Shown: positions 17,202 through 25,925, numbered from the stretch's first letter. The stretch is DNA of 31,036 nt from Parabacteroides sp. AM08-6 (GCF_003473295.1 NZ_QRMP01000008.1:1-31036), one strand, 5' to 3'. Notes: generated by a model from the letters alone, not told the origin. A program made the numbers and translations.

Positions 17202-17942
17202 TTATATTTTATTAAATTTCGAGTGTAATTTATTATACTTCACTTTATCAAAACGATAATAACGGGCGGCACGATGAGAAACCCCGGTTTCTATTTCATC
17301 GGTCTGCACAACATAATCCAGCGAATTCATCTTCTTATGGAAATTCCGTACATCCATTTCTTTATTATAAATGATTTCATACGTTCTGCGCAACTGATAA
17401 GCTGTAAATTTCAGAGGCAAATAATCGAATACGATAGAAGGCTCAACCTCTATCCATTTACGAATTTCACATACTGCAGCTTCTACAATTTCCGTATGGT
17501 CAAAAGGTAAATGAGGCAAACTATCGATAGGAGCCCAAATCAGAAAATCATTTTTATCCGCAAGAGTCGTTTTCTTTCCTATTTTACACAATGCCAGATA
17601 GGCTACAGTGACAATTCGCGTAATTTTCATCTTGGAAGCATTTTCCAACCATTGTACATCCTCTTTATTCTTGGTACGTGCCGGTGAACCAAAACTATGG
17701 AACTGCCTCAATGCAACCCGCTTAAGTCCAGTAGCCTCGTTCAACACACGATAAGCAGCTGTGTCCAGATCTTCACTTTCGTATATCAGGCTTCCCGGCA
17801 GCTTATAGTGTTTTTCACTACTTCCTGCAATTTTTCTTTCAACCAATAATACACACAGCTTATCTTCGTTTACGCCTAACAATACGCAGTCTACCGAAAC
17901 GTGTGGATAAAATAGTTCTTTTTTGTCTTTCTGTGTTTCCAT
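17202..17942 (-). CDS. xylR: Nudix-domain/winged-helix regulator of xylose use (NrtR-like XylR)
   Basis: A 246-residue transcription factor of the NrtR type: a Nudix-fold effector domain (about 10-160) joined to a C-terminal winged helix (about 165-240). In Bacteroides such proteins control pentose genes. The Nudix box is degenerate: from Gly50, the usual RExxEE core reads RVLNEA (65-70), so two of the catalytic glutamates are lost. This suits a sensor rather than a hydrolase. I start at METQKDKK (17942) because the upstream in-frame ATG at 17996 lies above the candidate -7 box, giving an 18-residue extension with no family resemblance. It leads the xylB-xylA-xylE cluster. Effector identity (xylose or a phosphorylated product) is inferred. 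Confidence 0.85.
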   Translation of the reverse strand: METQKDKKELFYPHVSVDCVLLGVNEDKLCVLLVERKIAGSSEKHYKLPGSLIYESEDLDTAAYRVLNEATGLKRVALRQFHSFGSPARTKNKEDVQWLENASKMKITRIVTVAYLALCKIGKKTTLADKNDFLIWAPIDSLPHLPFDHTEIVEAAVCEIRKWIEVEPSIVFDYLPLKFTAYQLRRTYEIIYNKEMDVRNFHKKMNSLDYVVQTDEIETGVSHRAARYYRFDKVKYNKLHSKFNKI

Positions 17943-17965
17943 AATATACTTAAAGAGATTTTTGA

Positions 17966-17973
17966 CAAATATA
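17966..17973 (-). promoter_or_regulatory. Candidate -7 box of the xyl operon
   Basis: The minus strand reads TATATTTG, an exact TAnnTTTG match, 23 bp upstream of the xylR ATG chosen here. An ATTG (17996-17999, read on the minus strand) lies 22 bp upstream as a weak -33 element. Its position rules against the longer ORF start at 17996. Confidence 0.45.
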
Positions 17974-18002
17974 CTATTTTTCTCTTCACATATCACAATA
18001 AA

Positions 18003-18087
18003 ATACCAATTTTATAATTGATAATATTCTATATTCCTGATATTTTGGTATCTTACACACTACAATATGAAATAATCTACATAGTGT
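18003..18087. promoter_or_regulatory. Inverted repeats in the xylR-ktrB gap, candidate operators
   Basis: Two inverted pairs lie upstream of the xyl promoter. ATACCAA (18003-18009) pairs with TTGGTAT (18045-18051), centres 42 bp apart. ACACTA (18057-18062) pairs with TAGTGT (18082-18087), centres 25 bp apart. Both pairs are perfect in their arms. Spacings near whole helical turns would suit dimeric winged-helix binding, but no XylR motif was confirmed. The 274-bp intergenic region is otherwise AT-rich with nothing else recognised. Confidence 0.3.
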
Positions 18088-18186
18088 AAACAAAACAATA
18101 TACATATCCTTCCTCTCATAAGTTGTTTTTAACATAGATTACCAGTGCATGATAAATAGTCCTATTCACAACATACTTTTATTTAA

Positions 18187-18194
18187 TACTTTTG
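18187..18194 (+). promoter_or_regulatory. Candidate -7 box of ktrB-ktrA
   Basis: TACTTTTG matches TAnnTTTG exactly and ends 22 bp upstream of the ATG at 18217. The predicted start of transcription (about 18200) coincides with the alternative TTG start at 18199, which favours the ATG. Confidence 0.45.
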
Positions 18195-18216
18195 TTATTT
18201 GAGAAAAAGGCAATCT

Positions 18217-20037
18217 ATGGATATTAAACATCTGCAATTCGCTTTCCGCATATACTGGGCAAACCTAAAAGGATTATTGAATCTATTTGCAGAAGGCATT
18301 ATTCTGTTGGCATCACTTGCTTCTTTATTTGTTTTGATTTATCAATTCGGATTCAACTATTCTGCATCTATGACACATGTGCTTCATGAAAGCGGAATAT
18401 TCATATTACTAGCCTTCTTTGCCGGTATAACCCTGAGGTACATTATCAAATTCAAAGAAATCATCCAAGAAAAGATGCTGTATTTGGATATCGGTATATA
18501 TTTTTTCCTGTTTGCCGTGCTATCCGGTAAAGTCTTTTTCAAAGAAGTGGTTCAAGAGTCGTTGCCGTATTTAAGTTTTCTGACAAAACCGCATTTTGTC
18601 TATTTCCTATTATTATTGCTAAGTGTCATCCATTTGTCACGACAGACATTTGCTCTCTTGCAAAGCCATATAAAACCATCTATACTATTTTTACTTAGTT
18701 TTGTATTTGTTATCTTGATTGGCTCCGGCTTGTTGATGCTTCCGAATGCAACTGTACACGGCATTCATTTTATCGATGCTTTGTTTATTTCTACTACTTC
18801 GGTCTGTGTAACCGGACTTACAACGGTTGATGTAGCAACAACTTTTACCCATACCGGACTTATTATTATTATGTTCTTGATACAAATAGGAGGTATCGGG
18901 GTTATGACTTTCACCAGTTTTTTTGCACTCTCTTTCATGGGGCATTCTTCCTTTTCCAGCAAAATGGTATTGAAGGATATGCTGAATGAAGATCACATCA
19001 ACGGACTTTTCAAAGTTATCCTGAATATTCTGTTTGTTACACTTTTTATCGAGGGAATCGGAGCCTATCTGATTTATATGGAAATCAAAGGTTCACTACC
19101 GGGAGGTACATCGGAAGAATTGTTTTATGCCATTTTTCATGCAATTTCAGCTTTTTGTAACGCAGGTATTTCTACATTAAGTGGTAATATGTACGACCCG
19201 TTGGTTGTACATAAATATAACTTGCATATATGGATTGGGTTCCTTATCATATTCGGAGGATTAGGATTTCCGATTGTTCTTAATTATCTGAAATTATTAA
19301 AACATCTAATCATTAACATTTTCAGAATGCTTATCGGACAACAAAAACATTATGTTCATACCCCTCGCATTATCAACATTAACACTTACATCGTCGTTAT
19401 CAGCACATTAGTATTAGTCATTAGCGGTACAGTATTTTATTATCTGTTAGAAATGAATAATACTTTAGCCAGCCTTCCATTTAAGGGAAAAGTTGCCAAC
19501 GCGTTTTTAGGAGCCGTCACTCCACGAACAGCAGGTTTCTGTGTTGCCGATATGGGGATACTGACAAATGGAACATTGATGCTCACTCTCATTCTGATGA
19601 TAATAGGTGCTGCACCGATGTCTACAGGTGGCGGTTTGAAAGTAACAACTGTCTGTGTAGCCTTGTTTACTGCACATAATACAGCTCGTAACAAAGAAAA
19701 TGTAGAAATCCGCAAGCGTGAAATTGCTCCGGCTACAATCCGCAGAGCATTTGCCACAATAGTCTTTTATTTCTGTTGGTTAGGATTGGCGGTTTGGTTA
19801 CTTTCGCTCACAGAAAAAGGAGTATCCGTCTTTACCCTCACATTCGAAGCCGTATCCGCACTCAGCACAGTCGGTCTGAGTTTAAACTTCAGCCCACTGC
19901 TTACCACTGCCGGTAAATTGATTATCATTTGTACCATGTTGGTAGGCCGTATCGGTATATTGACCTTCTTTTTCAGTTTTTATAAAGAATATAAAAAGAA
20001 AAATTATACTTATCCGCAAGAAAATATATTAATGTAA
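18217..20037 (+). CDS. ktrB: TrkH/KtrB-type K+ uptake channel subunit
   Basis: A 606-residue inner-membrane potassium uptake protein of the SKT superfamily, made of four pore repeats. The selectivity-filter segments are visible: SVCVTGL (195-201), CNAGIS (314-319), TPRTAGF (435-441) and STVGLS (550-555). A hydrophobic N-terminal region of about 150 residues, with several extra membrane helices, precedes the core, unlike the roughly 450-residue KtrB of Bacillus or Vibrio. A TTG at 18199 would add six residues, but the promoter position favours the ATG. ktrA follows after 14 bp and encodes its RCK gating partner. Whether transport is K+ or Na+-coupled K+ is not decided by sequence. Confidence 0.93.
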   Translation: MDIKHLQFAFRIYWANLKGLLNLFAEGIILLASLASLFVLIYQFGFNYSASMTHVLHESGIFILLAFFAGITLRYIIKFKEIIQEKMLYLDIGIYFFLFAVLSGKVFFKEVVQESLPYLSFLTKPHFVYFLLLLLSVIHLSRQTFALLQSHIKPSILFLLSFVFVILIGSGLLMLPNATVHGIHFIDALFISTTSVCVTGLTTVDVATTFTHTGLIIIMFLIQIGGIGVMTFTSFFALSFMGHSSFSSKMVLKDMLNEDHINGLFKVILNILFVTLFIEGIGAYLIYMEIKGSLPGGTSEELFYAIFHAISAFCNAGISTLSGNMYDPLVVHKYNLHIWIGFLIIFGGLGFPIVLNYLKLLKHLIINIFRMLIGQQKHYVHTPRIININTYIVVISTLVLVISGTVFYYLLEMNNTLASLPFKGKVANAFLGAVTPRTAGFCVADMGILTNGTLMLTLILMIIGAAPMSTGGGLKVTTVCVALFTAHNTARNKENVEIRKREIAPATIRRAFATIVFYFCWLGLAVWLLSLTEKGVSVFTLTFEAVSALSTVGLSLNFSPLLTTAGKLIIICTMLVGRIGILTFFFSFYKEYKKKNYTYPQENILM

Positions 20038-20051
20038 TAAAAAAACAAGAT

Positions 20052-20738
20052 ATGAAATATTTAGTAATTGGATTGGGAAATTTAGGCCGCGCCATAGCAG
20101 AAAGCTTGACACAAATCGGAAATGAAGTAATCGGTGTAGATGTCAATCCACACAAAATAGAAGCAGTAAAACACACAATTTCCGGGGCTATCTGTTTGGA
20201 TACAACAGATAAAGAAGCACTCAACACGCTGCCACTAAACGAAATGGATGCCATTTTCGTTACTTTTGGAAAAGATTTCGGCACCTCTATCCAAACAGTT
20301 GCTTTTCTTAAAAATCTGGATGTGAACAAAATAATCGTAAGAGGCATATCCCCTATACATGAGGCCGTAATCCGGTCCATAGGTGTAACCGAAATTATCA
20401 CTCCGGAAGATGATTTTGCCGGCATGTATGCTTCCCAATCCCTACTTGGGGAATTATTCAAGCAATGGTATAAAGTAACAGAAACCCATCATTTATACAA
20501 AATCAAAGCACCGGCCACATTTGTCGGACAGACATTAAAAACCATTAATCTGGAAGAAAACTTCGGAATACGCCTTGCCGGCATCGAACGAGCTAAAGTA
20601 GAACGCAACCTAATAGGTATCAAACAAAAACAATATTCCGTCATCAGCAGCATCACCGGCGATATTACAATCGAAGAGGACGATTTACTCATTCTATTCG
20701 GAGAAATGGAAGTATTACATAAGTTGGCCGAAATATAA
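20052..20738 (+). CDS. ktrA: KtrA/TrkA-type RCK regulatory subunit
   Basis: A 228-residue cytoplasmic protein that assembles as a ring beneath the KtrB-like channel and gates it by nucleotide binding. The N-terminal Rossmann RCK domain (1 to about 125) has GLGNLG at 7-12, and Asp30 at the end of strand 2 for ribose binding. The C-terminal TrkA_C domain covers about 140-225. There is a single RCK unit, so it is closer to KtrA than to the tandem E. coli TrkA. It is in operon with ktrB. Its last codons form one arm of a 12-bp inverted repeat. Confidence 0.94.
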   Translation: MKYLVIGLGNLGRAIAESLTQIGNEVIGVDVNPHKIEAVKHTISGAICLDTTDKEALNTLPLNEMDAIFVTFGKDFGTSIQTVAFLKNLDVNKIIVRGISPIHEAVIRSIGVTEIITPEDDFAGMYASQSLLGELFKQWYKVTETHHLYKIKAPATFVGQTLKTINLEENFGIRLAGIERAKVERNLIGIKQKQYSVISSITGDITIEEDDLLILFGEMEVLHKLAEI

Positions 20739-20747
20739 TACTTCCAT
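20706..20747. terminator. 12-bp perfect inverted repeat at the end of ktrA
   Basis: ATGGAAGTATTA (20706-20717), inside the ktrA coding sequence, is perfectly complementary to TAATACTTCCAT (20736-20747), which begins at the ktrA stop codon; 18 nt separate the arms. A T7 run starts at about 20764, 16 bp further on. It is probably the 3'-end hairpin of the convergent ktrA and CNNM-family transcripts, but the T-run is too distant for a standard plus-strand terminator. Confidence 0.5.
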
Positions 20748-20755
20748 CTATATTC

Positions 20756-22024
20756 TCAAGCAATTTTTTTAACCAAAACCTTATCTATACGAGCGCCATC
20801 CATATCCACAATCTCAAACTCAAACACCAACCAAGTCAACTTTTCTCCCGTTTTCGGAACTCGTTCGAGAATTTCAAGAATCAAACCGCTCAATGTATTA
20901 TAATCGTGTTCGGAATACAAATCTTCCATTTCAAAATATTCCAGAAAATCATAAAAACTATACTGACCGTCTACCAGCCAAGTTCCATCGACACGTTGGA
21001 TAATTTCCGATTCCTCTCCAACTTCCGGCACTTGGCCAACCAACCCTTCCATTATATCTTTTAATGTTACAATCCCCTGAATACCTCCAAACTCATCTGT
21101 TACAATTCCGTATTTTACACGAGCTTGTTTAAATTGTTCCAAAGCATTATATACACTCTGGTTTTCAGGTAAAAACTGAGCCGGTCGAATAACCTGTTCC
21201 AACGAAAAACCTGGCTCATCGATACGCCCGAACAAGTCTTTCAGATAGACAACACCTTTTATATTATCAAACTTACCGGAAGCAACAGGATAAATATTAA
21301 ACAAATTTTTCTGCACTTTTTCACGTATTTGTTCAATACTATCAGTCAAATTCAGCCAAACCAGTTCATTTCGATACGTCATTATAGAACCGACATTCCG
21401 ATCACCCAAATTGAACACTCGCTCTACAATATCCTGCTCAACTTCCTGTACTTCTCCCCCATCAAAGCCTTCTTTTACAATAGCTTTTATTTCTTCTTCA
21501 GTCACTTTGTTTTCTTCTGCAGTATTAATTCCGGTTACCTTAATTGCAAAAGCCGTACTTTTAGATAATAACCAAACAAAAGGAGAAGATATAGAAGAAA
21601 GGAGATTCATTGGTTTGGCAACCAACATCGATACTCGTTCGGCATATTTCATACCGATGCGTTTTGGAACAAGCTCTCCCATTATCAATGTCAGATAGGT
21701 CACAACCACAACAATAGTCGTTTTCGAAATACCCAAAGCATAAGGTTCAAAGAAAGGTACATGACGAACAAGTTCTGCTAAATTATAAGCAAACGCTTCA
21801 CCGGAATACAAACCGGTTAAAATACCAATCAGCGTAATACCAATCTGGATGGTTGAGAGAAATTTGTCCGGCTCACTAGCCAACTGCAAAGCAGTCTGAG
21901 CCGATTTGTTACCGCGCTTTGCTTCCATCTCCAGCCGTGTTTTACGAGCCGACACTAAAGCAATTTCCGACATAGCAAGAAGTCCATTCAATAAGATAAG
22001 ACCAATAATAATTAATACTTCCAT
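20756..22024 (-). CDS. CNNM/CorC family membrane protein (hemolysin family)
   Basis: A 422-residue inner-membrane protein of the HlyC/CorC type, linked in other bacteria to Mg2+/Co2+ efflux or resistance; the old name hemolysin is misleading. The DUF21/CNNM transmembrane domain covers about 1-190, with helices near 1-23, 58-80 and 100-117 and the conserved GELVPKRIG at 116-124. A CBS pair (about 207-333) follows, including DEFGGIQGIVTLKDI at 310-324. The CorC_HlyC domain (about 343-420) is at the C terminus. It is convergent with ktrA. Upstream, an imperfect palindrome CGTTC-TAC-GAACG (22095-22107) and a one-mismatch -7 box (minus strand TATCTTCG, 22053-22060) may control it. Confidence 0.92.
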   Translation of the reverse strand: MEVLIIIGLILLNGLLAMSEIALVSARKTRLEMEAKRGNKSAQTALQLASEPDKFLSTIQIGITLIGILTGLYSGEAFAYNLAELVRHVPFFEPYALGISKTTIVVVVTYLTLIMGELVPKRIGMKYAERVSMLVAKPMNLLSSISSPFVWLLSKSTAFAIKVTGINTAEENKVTEEEIKAIVKEGFDGGEVQEVEQDIVERVFNLGDRNVGSIMTYRNELVWLNLTDSIEQIREKVQKNLFNIYPVASGKFDNIKGVVYLKDLFGRIDEPGFSLEQVIRPAQFLPENQSVYNALEQFKQARVKYGIVTDEFGGIQGIVTLKDIMEGLVGQVPEVGEESEIIQRVDGTWLVDGQYSFYDFLEYFEMEDLYSEHDYNTLSGLILEILERVPKTGEKLTWLVFEFEIVDMDGARIDKVLVKKIA

Positions 22025-22151
22025 TTATTTACTCTAGGAATTGATTTCTGGGCGAAGATATAAATTTATTTACATTTCGTCAATATATCCCTTTCGTTCT
22101 ACGAACGTGAAACGGAAAAGATACCTTTTATAGGCTGTCTGAAACAAAAAA

Positions 22152-22179
22152 TGCCTGAAAGACTTAAGTCTCCCAGGCA
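22152..22179. terminator. Bidirectional hairpin terminator
   Basis: TGCCTG (22152-22157) pairs with CAGGCA (22174-22179). Inside it AGAC-TTAA-GTCT forms a second short stem across an AA/CC mismatch. On the minus strand the hairpin runs into a T6 tract (ATTTTTTGTTTC), making a strong terminator for the TIM-barrel gene ending at 22225. T5 follows on the plus strand. Confidence 0.8.
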
Positions 22180-22224
22180 CATTTTTCATTATTATGTGAA
22201 AATGACTTTTACGCAATGCCTATT

Positions 22225-23169
22225 TTACTTAGCAAACTTAGCTTTCAACAGATAAGTAGCACAATCTTTTACACCTTCAAACTGGGTGCGACCATCAGGC
22301 ATGCCTTCTATTTCCACGAAATAATCCTTATTTCCATTTGCATAGAACTGCTTAAATATGGATTCAAAGTTCATCATACCCGATTTTCCTAATACAGCAC
22401 GGTCTTTGATGTGCAAAAGTTTGATACGGTCCGGATATTTCTGCAAATATTCAACAGGGTCAGCTTGGCCCATTACAGCCCAGTATACATCCATCTCAAA
22501 TAAAACCAAAGAAGGATCCGTGTTTTTCAGGAAAATATCGTAAACGGATTCACCCGGATTATGACGACCAAACTTAGCTCCATTTCCACCGGGAACTACT
22601 TTAGCAAATTCAAAATCATGATTATGATAACCGAATGGGAAACCAGCTGCTTTTGCAATCTTTCCGGCTTCATTAAATACTTCACAAACATATTGCGTTT
22701 CTTCCACACTACGCGTACTGGGCTGACCCGGCTGAACCAAATATTTCACACCCAACTTAGCATGGTCGTCGGCTGTTTTTTTCCAAAAGTCCTTAATAAC
22801 ATTCAAATTACTTTTTGTATACTCACCAACAGGAGGATTCACATGTGAACTGGTAATCTTCAAACCGGCATCATCCACCATTTTTTTAAATTCCATCATG
22901 TCTATACCCCCAACTTTTCCATCACCATAACCGGCAAGTTCAAGAGTGGCATACCCCATCTGTTTCAGTTTTTTCATTCCTCCCGGAACATCTTTGAATA
23001 GCTCACCACCTAATGAATAGATTTGCAAACCAATGTTTTTACTTGCAGTTGTAGCTGAAACAACCGGCGATGCAGGCTGAGCAGCCACAGCATTTCCTAC
23101 TTTACCAGCCATCAGACTACCCAATGTAAAGAGGGATGCATTTTTTAAAAAGTTTCTTCTATTTGTCAT
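22225..23169 (-). CDS. Secreted sugar phosphate isomerase/epimerase-like TIM-barrel protein
   Basis: A 314-residue AP-endonuclease-2-type TIM barrel with an export signal. The N terminus NRRNFLKNASLFTLGSLMAG has a twin-arginine-like RRxFLK motif and a hydrophobic stretch, with likely cleavage near residue 30 (AVAA). Candidate metal ligands are Glu77 (LELAGYG), His109, His182/His184 (YHNHDFEF), Glu225 (FEMDVYW), His253 (HIKDR) and Glu286 (EIEG), the pattern of xylose-isomerase-like epimerases. Although often named sugar phosphate isomerase, its export suggests a free-sugar or glycoside-derived substrate such as a keto-sugar. It is monocistronic, with its own promoter and terminator. Confidence 0.88.
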   Translation of the reverse strand: MTNRRNFLKNASLFTLGSLMAGKVGNAVAAQPASPVVSATTASKNIGLQIYSLGGELFKDVPGGMKKLKQMGYATLELAGYGDGKVGGIDMMEFKKMVDDAGLKITSSHVNPPVGEYTKSNLNVIKDFWKKTADDHAKLGVKYLVQPGQPSTRSVEETQYVCEVFNEAGKIAKAAGFPFGYHNHDFEFAKVVPGGNGAKFGRHNPGESVYDIFLKNTDPSLVLFEMDVYWAVMGQADPVEYLQKYPDRIKLLHIKDRAVLGKSGMMNFESIFKQFYANGNKDYFVEIEGMPDGRTQFEGVKDCATYLLKAKFAK

Positions 23170-23192
23170 GGTCTATTAAATTTAGATTGCGT

Positions 23193-23200
23193 CAAAGATA
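23193..23200 (-). promoter_or_regulatory. Candidate -7 box for the TIM-barrel gene
   Basis: The minus strand reads TATCTTTG, an exact TAnnTTTG match, 23 bp upstream of the ATG at 23169. That is the same distance seen for xylR and GH97. No -33 TTTG is evident. Confidence 0.42.
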
Positions 23201-23275
23201 TAATTTTATTTCGAAAATCATTCTTCAATTCATATAAAAGTAAATTAATCAGAGTGTTTTTTCAAATAATCTTTT

Positions 23276-25858
23276 TCAAAACCCTAATCCTAATTCAAAA
23301 AGGAACCGTACACTATCCTTTGAACCAAACCAGGAATATTTAGTAGTGATTTTATTAATGACAGTCAACCAGAATCCTCCCCCATACGCAGTATGCCACT
23401 GATGAGAATATTCTCCCGGGAACCAGACACGACCATAATCGAAACCGACAAACAGACCATATTTTAACGGAGTAAAAGGATTTTGAATTTTACCCATATC
23501 CATTCTAAAATCAGTTAATTGGTAAAACGTTTGTTTACCGATAAAACGATTATTCCGGAATCCTCTCAAATTAAGACTTGCCGCTTGATAAAAATCATAT
23601 TTATTATCAAACAAAAGTTTAGCATTCATTTCAGTTGCTATCGAAAACCGGCCGGAACAGCGAAATTTTGATGCCACGCGCATATTGGCATAAGGGAAAT
23701 TACGTCCCGTTTTTTTTATATTCATCTTCCATCCGGCTGAAACATCCACCTCAAAATCAGGCATGAAAGAAGCCAAACTGTTACGATATTGATATCCGGC
23801 TTCAAGCCCGGTAAACAAATTCATTTTAAATATAGAATGTGATTCCGGATAAACTTCGTTTATATAATGACCTTCCGTATGAAGAGCTTTGTACATTTCG
23901 AAAGAGGCTGAGAAGGTTAGTTGCTGGCTTTTCTTTACTTCCCATTGAAAAAACGGACGGACTGAATATTGGCGAATACGAACCCGGTTATAATTCTTCT
24001 TCTCATCCTTAAATCCTTCCGTATTGTTTCCATAACCAAAAAAATTCGAAAAATTTTTGGGTGAACCAATAAAAACATCCAAATTAAAACTTTTTCGTTT
24101 ATTATAGAACGGGAATGTCCCTTGATACATAAATCCCCGTAAATAATTATAACCGATTCGATGCCGGAATGTAAACGGTGACTGCTTAAACCCATATAAA
24201 GAATAAGTAAAAAAAGCACCTAAACTAAATCCGACATCCGAATCATAAAACCCCCAAGGTGTAAATGAAAATTCCTTATATCTCATTTTCTCATAATCAT
24301 ATTCGTGCACAGAGGGTTCGTTTGTTATTATTTTATGTACATCTGGTAAAGCATCCAACTTCTGACGTTCTGTCTCATAGGCGTAAAGACGAATATGATT
24401 TCCATTTTCTATTTCATAGGTATTATTCCCCTTACCTGTTATCAGGTAAACCGGAAATTCTTTTCCAGCTTTTCCCTTCACTATGTAACAGTCATTTCCA
24501 GCCAGTCCGTAAAGCCAAATTTCTTTTGTATTCCGGGCAGAAAATAGTTTATCATAGGAAGGTATATCATTATTTCCATTATAAATGGATATTCGTACCA
24601 AATCCGGTTCCAAACGTCTGACAATAATCCTATCATCTTTTTCCGTACCAATAATCACCGGAGTGCGTTGTAATTTGCGATAATACTGACAAGCCATATA
24701 TTCCAGACTATCCCGACGGTTTTTCAATTTCACTTTTATAGCCTCCGTTTCCGAACCCTGAATTGCCGAAGGTAAAATACGAAAGGCTTCATCTATGACC
24801 GAATCCGTCAAAACCGATTGTAATTTCCGAGCTTGCCGCAACCAGACAACCTCATTACTTTCGCTCGCCAACGCCATGTCAAGAGTATACCCCAATGTAT
24901 TTATCTTTTCTATATCTACAGGATGATTACTGTAGTTCGTAATAAAACCTAATCCCAAAACCTTGAGCATACGTTTAAACAAAAAACCATCCACTTTAGT
25001 AAAAGCATGATTGCGATCTACAACAATGGGAGAAAATGAAACACTATCGCCTTTCGGAATCACTTTCCAACTCCAATTTTCAGGCACTTTATTCCAGTCA
25101 CCAATCAACATATCATAAAGACGTTCGGAAATATATTGTTCCTGATTAACCCGAAAAGATTTGCTAATCCTGATTTGTTCAAGTAATTGTTCTGTCGTTA
25201 AAATATTTTCCAGCACAGTCGTATCCGGCAAATCACGGATGCTGACAAGTTTGTCTTGAATATTACTGCCGTTCGCCATCGTATCAGTGTCGATTGTAGC
25301 TTTCTCCAAATAAAAAATTCTGGAATTATTAAAATATAAACCTGAAACTTTTGCCATATAATCTGCAGACAAAAAAGTGTATGGATTAATAATAGTATAA
25401 GCATCCCCTATAAATTCGTCCAAATACGTACCTTTAAAATCATGTTTATTATACATTTCCTGAAAAAACTTCGACTCAAGAAAGCTGGTCGAGCCACCCA
25501 ATGGTTTAAGCAAAAACAGTTGTTTTTGTCTATTTCCTAACAAGAGTCCATGAAAATCAGACACCTGACCTATAATCTTAATATCATCCAACAAAGTGTC
25601 CATCCTAACAGAATTGGCAACTATAGGTGTAGAATAAAGAGTACGGTAATGTATTCCCCATAATAACTTATAAACATTACTCTTATTTTTCAAGCCTTGC
25701 GGATAAATAGATTTGCGAACTGTATCCTGTGTCTCCGCTTTTAACAAATGAACGGTGAAAAGAAAAAACAGTAGATTGACAAATATAAATACAGAAGAGG
25801 GTATAACCCGTCCGGATATAAGCCTGCTTTTCTTTGATTTGCCATTCATAAAATCCAT
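23276..25858 (-). CDS. Outer-membrane barrel protein with degenerate kinase-like middle domain
   Basis: An 860-residue exported protein of unknown function. A signal peptide or anchor lies at about residues 18-41. The last 330 residues are aromatic-rich beta strands ending in LFELGLGF with a terminal Phe, as in outer-membrane barrels of the surface-antigen (BamA/TamA-like) class. The middle (about 100-300) resembles a kinase-like region I recall from Bacteroidetes proteins with motifs like GDWDRH..W and PRDRD.AF; here these read GDWNKVPENW (253-262) and VVDRNHAFTKVDG (279-291), so the DRH-like catalytic motif is lost. YGLAGNDCYIVKG (450-462) resembles an RTX-type turn. The start at 25858 is chosen because a -7 box lies between it and the upstream in-frame ATG at 25999. 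The barrel is likely; the kinase-like relation is tentative. Confidence 0.72.
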   Translation of the reverse strand: MDFMNGKSKKSRLISGRVIPSSVFIFVNLLFFLFTVHLLKAETQDTVRKSIYPQGLKNKSNVYKLLWGIHYRTLYSTPIVANSVRMDTLLDDIKIIGQVSDFHGLLLGNRQKQLFLLKPLGGSTSFLESKFFQEMYNKHDFKGTYLDEFIGDAYTIINPYTFLSADYMAKVSGLYFNNSRIFYLEKATIDTDTMANGSNIQDKLVSIRDLPDTTVLENILTTEQLLEQIRISKSFRVNQEQYISERLYDMLIGDWNKVPENWSWKVIPKGDSVSFSPIVVDRNHAFTKVDGFLFKRMLKVLGLGFITNYSNHPVDIEKINTLGYTLDMALASESNEVVWLRQARKLQSVLTDSVIDEAFRILPSAIQGSETEAIKVKLKNRRDSLEYMACQYYRKLQRTPVIIGTEKDDRIIVRRLEPDLVRISIYNGNNDIPSYDKLFSARNTKEIWLYGLAGNDCYIVKGKAGKEFPVYLITGKGNNTYEIENGNHIRLYAYETERQKLDALPDVHKIITNEPSVHEYDYEKMRYKEFSFTPWGFYDSDVGFSLGAFFTYSLYGFKQSPFTFRHRIGYNYLRGFMYQGTFPFYNKRKSFNLDVFIGSPKNFSNFFGYGNNTEGFKDEKKNYNRVRIRQYSVRPFFQWEVKKSQQLTFSASFEMYKALHTEGHYINEVYPESHSIFKMNLFTGLEAGYQYRNSLASFMPDFEVDVSAGWKMNIKKTGRNFPYANMRVASKFRCSGRFSIATEMNAKLLFDNKYDFYQAASLNLRGFRNNRFIGKQTFYQLTDFRMDMGKIQNPFTPLKYGLFVGFDYGRVWFPGEYSHQWHTAYGGGFWLTVINKITTKYSWFGSKDSVRFLFELGLGF

Positions 25859-25917
25859 CTTAAATTTCCCAATAAATAAATAACATTTAAAGGGAGGATG
25901 TTGTTTAAATAATAAAA

Positions 25918-25925
25918 CAAACATA
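25918..25925 (-). promoter_or_regulatory. Candidate -7 box for the barrel protein gene
   Basis: The minus strand reads TATGTTTG, an exact TAnnTTTG match, 59 bp upstream of the ATG at 25858 and inside the longer open frame that begins at 25999. It supports the shorter start. Confidence 0.38.

Noticed and set aside
17943..17996. 18-residue N-terminal extension of xylR from ATG 17996
   Set aside because: An exact -7 box lies inside the extension and the extra residues show no family resemblance, so ATG 17942 is preferred.
18199..18216. TTG start for the K+ channel gene
   Set aside because: It lies at the predicted transcription start just after the -7 box at 18187-18194. ATG 18217 fits better.
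22095..22107. CGTTC-TAC-GAACG as a specific operator
   Set aside because: Only 5-bp arms and no second copy. It is noted in the CNNM-family entry but is too weak to list as a separate site.
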